From: Neolentinus lepideus HHB14362 ss-1
Lineage: Eukaryota > Basidiomycota > Agaricomycetes > Gloeophyllales > Gloeophyllaceae
DNA length: 64,000 nt
Direction: 5' to 3'
NCBI GenBank assembly: GCA_001632425.1
Contig: KV425556.1
Location: 181,357 to 245,356 of the forward strand
Position 1 is the first letter of the stretch, and each line of letters begins with the position of its first letter. Shown in pieces: positions 1 through 12,953 of this stretch. The notes beneath the pieces are model-generated. The model made no database searches. It had not been told where the DNA came from and saw only the letters and a program-made list of their open reading frames with translations. The translations under genes and the position numbers were made by a program.

Positions 1-889
1 TAGAGAAGATAGAGCGTACTGATAATGACCAGATACCTATTGCATTTCTGCGGATTCACAGCTTCTTTGTCTTGTATCTCTATTTGGTTCATGTACAGAT
101 GTGTTGCTGAAATAGTTGCGTCGGGCTCGAGGTGAAGATGAAACCGCGAGTTCGCGACATGGTTATTAATTTTGTTTCTTCCGAGCCTCTGGCGTCTCTT
201 TCCGCCCGATTCGGCGAAACAACTGCCCGGTATGGAAGTTACTGCTTTGATTATTTTGCGACGTTGTCGTATCCTTCTTGTACCTCTGTGGTATATAAGG
301 TAAATTAGGCCTGTAAATAGTCTTACTTCCTTCTCCTTAAAGATCATGGAAATATTTCATGTTGAGTCCCTTTTGTACCCTATATTCGTCATATCCATCA
401 GTGTCCAAATGCTCTGAAGACGTTCAAGTGTCAATATTATTCGAGATTGAGTTACTATCCGGCTCAAGCTTCCGGCAGTAGTACTTGCAACTGCGTGACC
501 TGCTGCCTGGCGTGATTGTATTGGTGAGCCATGCGTTACTCTTCATTCCAAATCACTTACTTGATCAGCATCGCATCACGTCGCTACATCTCTGTGTGAA
601 CGCCGGATTCTTTCTCTGCTATTCGCGAAAACGCCAGAATTCGGAATTTCCGTGTCCGAGGTGCGTTATCAGCCACATCACGTGATCTCTTTACAAATAG
701 CTGCGAGAAAACGTGACTGATACGGTCCTCTTCTTAAAAGAGCTTTGCGTTTCTTTTGCTCTCAGTTCAAAGATATCCATCGTGTTTTCCAGATTCACTC
801 CGTCTCTCAGGGCTCTGTGTAAGCCAGCATTCGCAGCTGCATCACTTCATTCAGTCCATACCGGTATAGAACCTCTCAAATACCCTAAG
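1..889. other. 5' intergenic region, no gene recognised
   Basis: Only short unrelated open frames are present and none has splice-supported continuity or a recognisable motif. The stretch just before position 890 should hold the promoter and 5' leader of the thioredoxin reductase gene. The far left could be the 3' end of a gene outside the window, but nothing proves this. Confidence 0.5.
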
Positions 890-2208
<1,319 letters not shown>

Positions 2209-5200
2209 CGATATCACCTTTGAAATTAACTTGTATTTATGAGAACTTGTGTATCTACTGCGTACTATAGACATTATTCTTGAGGATTCAGCTTATCTGA
2301 CGTCTTTGAGCAATAAGTAGTTTTTGAGAGCGCTCACCGCTGACCAACGCCGCTATGCTTTCGCACCGAAAGACACTCTGCAGCTGTTGCAAGCTAAGCA
2401 CACAGGAAAAGTATGTGAAAGACGCGTGGTCACGTTTGTCGTCTCTTCGTATGCTCTTAGCGCTTGGTCAACGAGCTGCTCGTGCCTCATGTTATCCTTG
2501 TAGTGCAACTTAGTACTCACCCTCAAATCCGGTGATTCTCGAGCTCAGTTCCTCAGATGATACCTCGTTTCAATTCCTTTTCTGACAATTACACAACCAA
2601 GAACACCCCCGTCAGCCTGAGGAGTCTCCAGGGCTATCACCAATCCGTATAAAATCGCAATCTGCATTGGTTTGGCGTCTATACGTCTCGTTAGAGCTCA
2701 TTGCTTATTGGTATATCTCAGAGGTGGAGTTGCTCAAGAGCGGAATTTTCCTGCTCTAATTGGCTTCGGGCCGTTCCACCCATATCATAGCGAATGCACT
2801 ATAATGCTTTATCTCCCCTATTTACTCACAACGACCACATCAAGACAACAAGTTACTTATCAGAAGATGATGCTTCGCGGAGAAGTGTAGCATGCAATCA
2901 GCCTGAAGTTTACAATGGGACTTGCCAAAATCGTTCTTTGCCCCGAGACGCTATGACCTGTACTTTATAGCATGACGAAGGGGGATCACGCGGGATAGAG
3001 ATAGGTAAGTAGAGGACGTCTGCCAAAGTAACACAATTCCGAGCTAATTATGCGCCCCCGGAATAGAGATGACATGATGAGTCTAGAGAGAACTTAGAAC
3101 CAAAGGACCTGAAGTGACTTAATTCAGATCCTTTGCGCGAGGATAGAACAATTTCAAAATTCTCCGTTATTACCTTCATCGAACGCACTGGTTGTATGTT
3201 TCTGAGATTCTCTGTCTTGCCGACATTCAGGAATGCCTTAACTGAGCCGTTTCGCTATTGGGGATCGCATCTTTCGTCTTCACGCCATGAATGGTCAAAA
3301 ATGGTTTGTTCAATCCCTTACCTTTCTTCGTTGTCAGCACTTCCCATTTAGTGAACCATGAAACTCTAGAATCTCTCCCATGAAACTGTGCAGGAACGAC
3401 CACTTCTGCCACGTTGGGCGGCTACGTGTCGCTCCCGAAACGGCGCGGGAGCGCGAAGAGGACAATTCGATGCCTTTACAGCCAAGATCTATCAGGTGGG
3501 ACGTATGATATCCGGCTGGTCCCAGGTCAATGGTCTTCACCTTCTCATTCTCTCTGTGTTGACTGATGCAAGGATTACATAGCAATTCATGGCGCAGGCT
3601 TGCACATGCATGGCTGCTAGTTGAGACACAACCGCGAGACATATGGAGGCACGCGGTCTACCAGCTAGTTTGCTGACCGGTACGACCTCGACCTTGTACC
3701 CAGTCGATATACCCGCATCAGTGCTTGTGTCGTGGGCGCTTTCTCGTCCGCAGCGGGTCCTTCTGAAGCTCAAGCAATATGCATCGCATCTCGGACCATC
3801 CCGAGCGCCGTACATAGCGTCGAACGACGCGGAGCGGTAGGCGCCTGGAGTTACCTCGCTATTAACATCATTGTTTAAGTAGGACCACGCTGACCGCAGC
3901 CAGAGTCTCATGAACACCCGAGTGATTGGCGTGATGCGCTGAAATTTCCACGATATCACTAATTCCTACCATTGTCATTTGGCCGTCAAACGATCCTAGA
4001 AATCGTACCGGAACACGGCTGTATCTACGAAGCTCGATTCCTGGCTGTGTTCATGAACTCAAGGACGGACCATCTCCCCGATATAATGTCCGCAATACAA
4101 TCGGTCCCACCCCTTTCCTTTGCGATCTCGTGGAATGGAGGATACCGCTATTGGACAGATTCAACTCTTCAGCATGGTCAGTCGCTACTTCTCCGAGATA
4201 TCTATACTAAAAGTAGATTATTCAACGTAGGAGGGAGGTACCCGCGACACGCAATAGATCAGAAAGAATATTGCCTGCTCCGGCCCTGATCAGGACCTAG
4301 CAATTAATGCCGTGGACCACGAACTTTGAAGAGCGACAGCTACTTCACGTCTTGGATTGGAACGTGCTCGAGATGCCACTGTACCTGTCTCTGGATTTCC
4401 TGAGCATTACTGGACTCTCGCCGTGACGCCTGGCTAGGCTATTCTGATGGCATCATGGGATCGACCCCGAATGCTCGGATTGCGCACGCTAGCTTGCGCG
4501 CAGCTATTTCAGTCAGGGCGCAGCTAGATCTCCTGACCCGGCGTCAATCTTTCTGCTCTGCTCCTCAGATTTCGGCACATGTGTTCGAAGCGTCAACTTG
4601 ATAGAACAAAGTTTACGATGACCTCCGGGGGCGTCGAGTGTGAAATGCATCCATCGCGTGGTGTATTGTTGGGAACGCTGAATCCCTGACGGTCGGGAAT
4701 CAATTTCTCTTCTGTGCTTTGTGCGTCGAGTTCAGTCTCGATACCTTCCCAGGAAGCGAGTATAATAGGCGCGGTCGCGCTGAACAAGTGTTTTCGTCTC
4801 CCGGAAGTGGCAAGTCAGATCTCGAGTGGGCTGCTGCACCGTCGACGACATTGCCCCCTTCTCTCAGGATCCAACCGGAGCTCTTCTTCTTCCTTGTGTC
4901 TTTGGCCATGTTGTGTTGCACGACAATCTCGGATTCTGTGCTTCTAATGTCCCGTCTCTCCAAGTTCAACATTCGCACTATGTCGCTCCCGCAGTTGTAG
5001 CCGATCGTAGTAAAGCAAGCGGCGGACGGACATTCATGACGCCCGTGCTACCTCCGTCGATCGCGTCAGGCCTGCGGGCAATCCGGCCTGTCTGATTTGG
5101 TACAGTCTTCCTGTTGCGATCTGCTTCTCAGGGTCCCGCAACCTTTTCATGTGCATCTCTAGATCTGTAACTCGCCACAGATCGAGAGCCGGTACTCGCG

Positions 5201-5513
5201 GGCTGCTCTCTGGTGCTTTTCTGCTTGACGCTCAATACTCTTGCTTCTCTACTGCGACTGATGCTTCGTAAGTTTAACTTTGGGACGGGCACTAGCGCTC
5301 ATCATTGATCCCGTGGCACGCTGGCGCCCACAACTCACCGCCCCATGCTATGCCGACGATTCCTTTGTCCGTCAGTATTCGAGAAGTCCAGTACAGCATT
5401 GCCGCATGGTGGGATGCTTATATATCCCGACCAGAGCGAGAGAGAAGTAACTGCCGCCGCCACTCACCACCCAACTACCACCACCACATAGTGTCGCTGC
5501 CATCCTTGCCACT
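2209..5513. other. Gene-poor 3.3 kb stretch
   Basis: No open frame here has a recognisable domain, a credible splice chain, or similarity to other parts of the window. Frames are short and dense on both strands, as expected by chance in DNA of about 50% GC. It may be a decayed mobile element or a gene eroded beyond recognition, but no terminal repeats or transposase motifs could be seen by eye. Confidence 0.5.
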
Positions 5514-6110
5514 ATGCCCGCGGTGTCCTCTGCACCCTCCACTACCACTTCGATCCCGCTGCCGGCTGTGAGCATCTATCCCGACCCTGAACTTAGGGAG
5601 GCGCAGCCGGATGTGGTTCAGATTATATGTGGCATAACGTACGGGTTCTGTGCGTATCATCCCCGCCTGGCTCGTACATGTCACTGGCTGACCATCCACC
5701 TCGCAGTGATCCTGCTCACTCTGGGGCTCGCGTTCTTCTGCGGCCACCGGTACCACAAGCGCAAGCAGATGTTCGCAGACGAGGCGTGTTTTAAGGACTT
5801 GTCTTTCCTTGGTGTGTCCACACTTGCTTCGTGCCATTAATATTCTTGTTGATGCCGGACGAGGACTCCAGGTCGGTTGAAGCGGCCGTACCATTTTGTT
5901 CGCCTGCTGTTTACGCCGAATGTCGAGTCGAAACGGGACGTGGAGCTCGGCACTCGTTCTCTACCTCGCACACCCACGTTTCCACCTCTTCCGAGCCGCA
6001 CCTCGACTTTTGACCAGAAGCTGCCTCCGTATAGTGAGCGGGGCGCACCTATGATCAGCGAAGAGCAGCCAGGCGCGAGTGTTCGTTCTGCTGGGAGAGG
6101 GGAGGCCTGA
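5514..6110 (+). CDS. Small single-span membrane protein with LPPY tail motif
   Basis: Three exons (5514-5649, 5707-5811, 5872-6110) splice in frame to 159 aa. After about 45 polar residues comes one hydrophobic segment (around residues 42-60, GFLILLTLGLAFFCG), then a basic flank (HRYHKRKQ) and a Pro/Ser/Thr-rich tail. There is no signal peptide, so it is probably a type I or III single-span protein with a cytosolic tail. The tail contains KLPPYS, an LPxY/PPxY-type motif of the kind bound by WW domains of Rsp5/Nedd4 ubiquitin ligases. The splice chain is supported by the clean hydrophobic segment formed across the first junction. No named family is recognised. Confidence 0.7.
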
Positions 6111-6450
6111 GACCTGAGAGCGTTTAGAGTGCACTAGAGCGATTCTGTACCTTATAATCTATCATCGATCATGCCACCATGCATCATGTACAGTTAGTAG
6201 ATATGTTTTCTATCATAGAAATCTGCTCTCGAAAAGGTGGATGAGTGTTGGCAGAAGATAGCAGTACAGTGGCGCAGTGGCAATGTCCTTGCAATGAGGC
6301 AAACACGCCTGAATTGCGGGACCATGAAGGAGTCCAAATGCGGTAATCATGATTCCAAAGTAAGAACTGTGGCGTAGGGCGCGGGTACAAGGCGGGGTAA
6401 CGTACGCACAGGCCAACGACAAACGACTCGGACGTAATGCAAGGTAGCAT

Positions 6451-7917
6451 CTATGGCTTTCTCAAGATCTCCCTCACCAACTCCTCACTCGCCTCCCACA
6501 ACCTCCTCGCATGCAGCCCATCCCCCGCGCCCGCAATCTCCCCGTACGGCACCAAATACGCGCCCGCAAACTCCCCCGCCCGTTCCCTCACAACCGGGGG
6601 CGTCGCAGCAAACAACGCTGTCGCCGCGCCGTCCAGAGGGGACATCGCCAGCCTCGAGACGGCAAAACGCATTAGGGGGCCTATGATCGGGACAGCGTGC
6701 ATAGAGGCGAGCACGGTCTCGGTGGCGACGCACCCGGGGTGGAGGGCGATGGAGAGCGCGGGGGAGGAGGAGGAGGAGGCAAAGCGAGTCCGGAGCTCCA
6801 TTGCGAAGAGGATGAGCTTGGAGCGGCCTGGCGGTCCGGGGAGGGTGAGGTGCGCGGATAGTGGGCTGCGTGATGGTGCGATGACTTACCGTACCGAGCG
6901 TACCGGGCGAATATGCTGTTGGTTGTTAGAGGCGACCAAGAGAGGGTGTTGTTGATCTCTTCTTTTGTAGAGAATTTGCCGCCGCGGGGCGCTAGGGTGT
7001 GCACAGAGGAGGAGACCTGTGTGAGTTCTTGTTAGTCAATATTGCCGAGTTGGGGAAGCTGGGGATTAGCGAATCGTGATTACTCGGACATCTGATTGTG
7101 GTATCTTGGGCGTTGCGACGAGCAGGGAGAGCAGGACTTGCGTGAAGGCAAAGGGCGCAAGATGATTGACAGCGAGTGAGTCTTCCAAGTCGTCGGCGGT
7201 CCGTGCATAGTTGTGCGACATGCTGGAGCACCGGCAATGAGCCGTCTTCTATATATCCCACTGTACGTTCATTGCTTACAGAGCAGCATTATGGACTTTA
7301 ATGTCAGAATATAATGCATCCTTCATCAATTAGTCGTGCAATTTCGTAGTAACAACCGCTTACTCAGAATATCCAGTCTTGATTCTGTCTCGAGAAACCT
7401 CCTAGCAGCCGCATCGGCGCCCTTGATAGTTCCGAGATCCAAGTGCAGGAACAGCACCTTGCCTCCATGCTCAGGCATTTCGGACTCTATCCGAGCAATG
7501 GCTTCCTTGGCAGCGCCCTCGGAGCGGGCAGCCATGTACACTTTCGCGCCGTGAATCGCGAGCTGTTGCATGAGCTGGAACCCCATTCCGCGACTATTCA
7601 ATATTCAATCATTGAGTAGAACATGTTGGAAATTGCTCAGGAATATAAATTAGGTATTAGGTTAACCCATTTGAATTTCATGAATATTGTAGTATATTCT
7701 AGCATTTTGTACAAGTAGTATATAAAGCCCGAGGGACAGCGCCTTCCTCATGGGCTTGTAATCCTATGGCTTAACTGCCATTGTACCAGTCTTCTATTAA
7801 AAATCTACAGAACATGAGGTGAATGAGGTGATAGACATAAACTCACTTGCCCCCGGTGACAATCGCGACTTTTCCTCCTAACGGCGGCACGTCTGTGAGC
7901 GGATTAAACTTGACCAT
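6451..7917 (-). CDS. Short-chain dehydrogenase/reductase (retinol dehydrogenase-like), six exons
   Basis: NAD(P)-dependent oxidoreductase of the classical SDR fold; the substrate is unknown. On the minus strand the exons are 7847-7917, 7364-7593, 7280-7295, 7084-7222, 6890-7016 and 6451-6827, giving 319 aa in frame. The Rossmann motif TGGNRGMG forms across the first intron, DILIHNAA is the structural NAG-type motif, VNHLAPF is the usual helix-4 motif, and YGRSK carries the catalytic Tyr and Lys, with the splice falling inside the YG. Exon 3 is a 16-nt microexon that completes the IHNAAL stretch. The junction of exons 4 and 5 (at 7084/7016) removes a few residues before the catalytic Ser strand (VSSSVH) and is the least certain. 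Intron 1 is unusually long (about 250 nt) for this region. Confidence 0.85.
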
Positions 7918-8876
7918 GTGTGGCGCTCGTTCGATGATACTTCGACCTCGAGGGAACCGTTTTATATTATATATACGTACGCACACTCGCCCACGGGATG
8001 TTCAGTATTGTATGTCCGGACCATCGGGAAACTATCCCAAGTAAGCTGCCAGCGTCAGAGGGAATTTCGCTGGGCCAGCAGGAGAGGTGCTGGCCAGGTG
8101 GCTGATTCATCCTTAAAGCCGGCTCAGTAGGAGAAACATATCATTATGCAGTACGGATACAGAACACCTACAGTAGCGTGAGCCAATCAGGTCGCAGTTC
8201 GTCGCAGGTGCATCGAAGCTTTGGGCTGATGTCATCGACGAATCTTTCGATCACAATTTCCTGTTATGGAAGGTGTATAACCCTTTAAGTATATTTCCCC
8301 TGATCTCACCAGCAGATATTTCTTCACAGTGATCTTAGAAAGGGTGAAGCTCAGGTATATAAAGTCGGCTCTCCCAAAAATTGAAACTTTGCATCTTTCC
8401 CCCCAGCTGCCACCATCCTCAATATTTATTGCCCTCTTGGTGTTGAATTAGTTCCGTCGGTCATTGGTGTTAAACTAGGTCAATTGAGAACGGGCGGGTA
8501 GTTTTCGCTTTATTTCATACGCTCCATTTCATAGCTCTTGGTTTCATATGTCTCGACGACAGGGTCTTGGTACGCTCGGCTTCTTCCTTCGGTTTGATGG
8601 GTTCTTATTATAATGTGCCTAATAACCGCTTGGCAGTTGCAAGAGAACCATTACAAGCAAGATAGATAGATAGGTCATTGACCATACAAAGACCATTTAT
8701 TAACCCAGCCGGTGATTGCTCTTTCTGGTTCTGCATAGGCACTACACAGGGTCTGGCCGGCGATCTAGAGTGTCAGCCACGTGGCGAGCCTTCCGGTCTG
8801 CCGCTCATTCTCACACGGCGAGCAGCCTCTTTCTTGGTGTCGGGTAACAATCGTCCACGCTATTAGACGCATCGTC
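7918..8876. promoter_or_regulatory. Divergent intergenic region between SDR and LEA-like genes
   Basis: The SDR gene (minus) and the one-span LEA-like gene (plus) start on either side, so this 960-base stretch should hold both promoters. CT-rich tracts and TATA-like sequences (for example TATATAAAG-like strings near 8356) are visible, but no specific regulatory element could be identified. Confidence 0.4.
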
Positions 8877-10199
8877 ATGGACTTTGACAGGAAATCCGCT
8901 GTTTCGTCTTTCTACGGCGCCCCAAGAAGGAGCGTGGACGCCCTGAACTCTGACTTTCCTTCTGGGCAGGAGAGGACACGGCGCGACTCTTCATCGTCCT
9001 TCTTCAATCCAAATTACGGCCAGCATCCGTCCAATGCTGGCTACAACAGGAACTCATACTTTCATCCTGGAAGGGAGGAGCCAGTGAAGGGCCCTCGCGA
9101 TGATGAGGAAGCCCTAGCGGGCAAGGAGGATAACTGGGATGTGTATGCGGACTTCAATAACGCTGGGCCGCGGTACAGTGCTGCATTCGGCCAGACGAAT
9201 CCTGCTGGGTGAGTGAGTGTGGTTAACCGCTCTGGCAATTTTTGACGATGCGGCAGGTACCGGGAGATCCGTGCTGCGACCCCCATCAAGCACGAGGAGG
9301 AATTCAGCGCGGCTTCGACGACGGGGCCGGTGGAGATGGTCACGGTGCCCGCGTTGGGCGCGGAGTGGGGCGCCGGGGAGCTCAAGGCGATGACGAAGAC
9401 GGGCAAGCGGGAGAGGAAGACGGAGAGCAGGAAGCAGCTGTGGAAGGAGTGGAACCGCGGGGAGCGGGGGTTGTGCGGGTCGTGGTTCACGAGGAGGTTT
9501 CTAGCCTTTTTCATGTTTGGACTGTGTTGCGCGTGCGTGTCGTTTCGTTATTCCCGCTAGCAGGAGCTTTACACGCTGACTTGTCTGTGATTTTCTTTTT
9601 CTATAGGATTGCACTCATACTCGCGTTCACAATTCCCCGCGTCCCCTCCTTCGCGTTCAACTCCGACAGCCCGCTTCTCAATGCCACAGGCTCCTTTGCT
9701 GAGAGCGTCCCAACAATCTTCTCCCGCGCACCGGCGAACTTCTCCTTTCCCGCCCTCGTCGACCTGCAAGCCGACACGAACAGCAACTTCCTCCCACTTG
9801 CATTCCGCAAGCTGAGCGGGACGATCTACGACCTGGATACGAATGAACTGGTGGGCACAGGCCATTTGGGCAAGATGAGCGTGCCGGCGAAGACGTTCCA
9901 CGAGATTAAGCTGCCGATGAATTTTACGTATGTGGCCACCAACGATTCGGATATAACATGTACGTGCTGTGTGCTAGGTTCATGGTGAATGGTACTGAGT
10001 TGTTTATTGATGGTGATTAGGGAATAACTGGTACAACGCGTGTAAGAACACGGCGACGTACGCGAACGGGACAAGGCCGGGTCTGAACTTTCGCCTGGTC
10101 CTCGATATGAGTATCACGGGCCTCCCGAACCATCCCAGGACGTCGACGCAGATTACGTCCGCGTCGTGTCCGATCGAGTTGCCTCTCAATTCGGTGTAA
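8877..10199 (+). CDS. Single-pass membrane protein with LEA-2/WHy-like extracytoplasmic domain
   Basis: Four exons (8877-9208, 9257-9532, 9607-9959, 10021-10199) give 379 aa. Residues 1 to about 195 are hydrophilic with Ser-rich, Tyr- and Asn-containing stretches and a basic cluster (KTGKRERKTESRK). One membrane segment follows (about residues 188-210, AFFMFGLCCAIALILAFTIP, formed across the intron at 9533-9606). The rest is a beta-rich domain with several N-glycosylation sequons (NFS, NFT, NGT) and a pattern like the LEA-2/NDR1-type domain of fungal one-span proteins. The start was chosen at 8877 because the upstream frame is less like a protein. Function is unknown; a vacuolar or plasma membrane location is inferred from the topology. 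Confidence 0.75.
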
Positions 10200-10855
10200 T
10201 CGCTGTGGACTCTCGTTTCTTTCTTATAGTTGTTATCGTTCTTTCGCGTACTGGACTTTGGACTTGAGGTGATGTGTATGATATGATATGATATGATTTT
10301 TCTCTGCTCCAGCTCCTGGACTAGTTCGAACTCGTAATGACGTTCCGCTCATTTAGTCGTTAGGTTAATATCAATTGCATCGATTCGGGACTTGTACGAC
10401 GGTAGCTTTCGAAAATTCCGCGAGTGTGCTGTGAAGTGTGAACGATGTTGTCTAATTCTACAATGGTTATCTGACTACTACTATGATAGGGATATTAGGG
10501 TTGGGTCGTGCGTGCTGAATGAGGTTGCGAAGGATACGAATGCGTTTGAAAAGTAGGAATGCGCAGGCGCGACGGTGGGGCATAGTTTGTCCTCGTTCGT
10601 GGTGGAGACGACGGGGAAGGAAGAGGGGTGTGCCAGGGTGGGCGGTGATAATGGCTGGACATCGTCTAGGCGAGGAGAGTTACGTAGCCATCCCGCTCCG
10701 GACACCTTCCCATGTTGGCAGTGACGGCTGAGGTTGAGAGGTATCAGGTGACTCGGAGATTGGAGGACGATGCGGGTCGAGGAGCTTGTGTACTCGATGT
10801 CATAAATTCATGTTTTGGCGGGGGAGATACGAGGGGAGGGCGGGGGCGGGGGTAC
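10200..10855. other. Convergent intergenic region with a short pentanucleotide repeat
   Basis: The 3' ends of two genes face each other here. Around 10278-10297 there are four tandem copies of an ATATG-type unit, a small microsatellite. No further gene is supported. Confidence 0.5.
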
Positions 10856-11554
10856 CTAGGATCCGGGTATTAGCTTGTGTGGGGGCGCGGGGGAAGTGGA
10901 TTTGCCAGAGGTGCTCGGTTCGGGGAGGGTAGAAGTAGAGAAATCTGGGGCCAGCGGCATGTTAGAACGGGTGGGGGAGTGCTGACTATCGTCTGGTCCT
11001 CCTGCATCTTGAGTCGAAATGTCACGTTGGCTTTACACACCTCAGACGGGGGAAGGTGGACTCACCGGGTGGCTCGCCCTCAACCGCGCTCTCTCTTTGT
11101 GACACGTCGTACGAAGGGAGTTTCTCGGCGGTGTACGCTGGACTTGGTGGGGGACTCGGCGTGCGTGCGTTGTCCGGATTCGTGGTGTTTGCGGGCATGG
11201 TGGCGAGTTCCGTGGGTGGCTCTTCGGGTGGTGGGCGCGCGTTGGACCCGTTCGGGTGGCCCGGGAATTCTTTTCTGGTGCGGTAGTGCCTCTTCACCGC
11301 TGTGAGGATCATGCCCACAAAGGCTACTGTTACATTTGTGGATGAGCGTTGGGCAGAATAGAGCGGAAAGAGGAGGCCTTACAGCCGCAGAAGACTGCAG
11401 AGACGGCAATCCAGGCGGGGGTCGGGATGATCACATCAGGCCGACACGTTTGATCGTTAAGGGTGGTTGTGCAGTTGTGACTCGAAATGGCGCGCGCCAT
11501 TGACGACGGTATTAGGCTGAGGAAAGCTGCGGTGGCCCACAGCAGAGGAGACAT
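10856..11554 (-). CDS. Secreted/single-span membrane protein with LPSY tail motif
   Basis: Exons 11383-11554, 11066-11326 and 10856-11001 on the minus strand splice in frame to 192 aa. It opens with a signal-peptide-like segment (MSPLLWATAAFLSLIPSS), followed by a short Cys-containing ectodomain (NCTTTLNDQTC, with an NCT glycosylation sequon). A second hydrophobic span (AWIAVSAVFCGLAFVGMILT) is completed exactly across the first intron, and a basic stop-transfer KRHYRTRK follows. The cytosolic tail is Pro/Ser-rich and holds EKLPSYD, an LPxY motif similar to that of the 159-aa protein at 5514-6110. No catalytic domain is recognised. A receptor-like or ubiquitin-ligase adaptor role is only an inference. 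Confidence 0.7.
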
Positions 11555-12953
11555 GGGTGTTTGTGTATTTCAGAGCTTCCGTCGAATTCCTGGTTTATAG
11601 AGCGCGCAGAACAGCCTCGCTATGCATCGCCTTTCCTAGCATGACCTCAGAAGAGTAGAGTAGAAGAGAGCCATGTGCGAGTCCGCAGTCGAGCGTAGCG
11701 GTGGATGCAGTTTGAATGACCAGCGCCGTCCACGGGATACGCTTGAGTGCAGCATTATACGCAGTGGTGCATATGGTGCGGACAAAGAAATGGGCGCCTT
11801 GAGGACAGCTATTTCTGTATGGTTGGTCCGCTGAGACGACACGGAGGTCTCCGCGGTCCTGTCGCCGAGAGGAAATGGCATTTGTGGGCGCTAGAGGACC
11901 GTGGAGGACCGAGCTCTTCGGCGAGCTCTCCGCTGTAGAAGCCTTCATGGCGAACCGCACCTGAGACGAGTATTGCGCTCGCCCAGTATATTCGAATCGC
12001 ACGCCAGCAGCACTGAGCCATCCCGATCGAGTCGGAAAACAGTCACGTTCCAGTAGAGATGCAAAAGAGATATCTGAAAGCGTCCTCTGTGCCGTTGATA
12101 CACCTGATCTTCATTCGTCGGCCGGGCTATGTTCACTTCAAATGGAGGTTGGGAGGATATAGTAGAGGTGTTACGTACCTGGTCATCAAGATCTTGCAAC
12201 GGAAAGATCGAGTGCTAGTAACCTACTGATTTGATCCATGCCGTACCAAAATATTGACCTTTCAAGAAAATACTTGATAACAAATGCACATGGTCTGGTA
12301 AAGGACTGATTCAAAATCGGCGCAGGCTGCTTCGAATAATAAATCGACCGGACGCGACGTGGCTCGGATGCCATTGTCAATATTCCTCTTCGGATCCGGA
12401 ATGTGTTTCAAGCCGCATTCGCCACAATCTTTCGAATTTTGTAGCGTGCGTTGTTCTCTGACAGATTTCGGATGTGTAGATGGCGGATACACAGTCCGGC
12501 ATCATCCGAGTGTGGTAGCCTGCCCCTCCCGAGCGCCACATTTGCATTTCTTATTTGTGGGTGCTTTGGGCTGAAGATTGACCTGTATTTACCGATACGA
12601 CCGGGTTCCGTTAGGTTCTCAGTTAGGTAAAGGGTTTATATAAGATTTGAGAGGTGTCTTCAAAGGGCGGTCCGGCGGGGGGGAGCCCCTGCTTGGTTTA
12701 AGGTTGGGGATAAAATCACAGCAAATGGATTTCGGTTGGACGACAGCGGCTTGCAAAACATTAGATAGAGTTCAGAAATTTCTCGCTCAAGTCTGCTTTG
12801 AAACTAAGCAACCTGGAAAGTGCAGCTACCTCTTCCCATGCAGCCAATCAGCCATGCGCTTAGTCAGCTTTCTCGTGGGAGTGTCGGCCGTATTGGACAA
12901 GTGATTAACCTGCGGAAGGATGTATCAACTGGAGCGTTGTAGGGTATGACAGA
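11555..12953. other. 1.4 kb stretch without a recognised gene
   Basis: Several minus-strand frames of 60-135 codons overlap here (11595-12199), but none shows a domain or a convincing splice chain. The right part should contain the promoter of the WD40 gene. An unrecognised small gene cannot be excluded. Confidence 0.4.

Noticed and set aside
6453..6686. Pro-rich plus-strand frame opposite the SDR gene
   Set aside because: It is the shadow of the GC-rich final SDR exon, which has clear catalytic motifs on the other strand.
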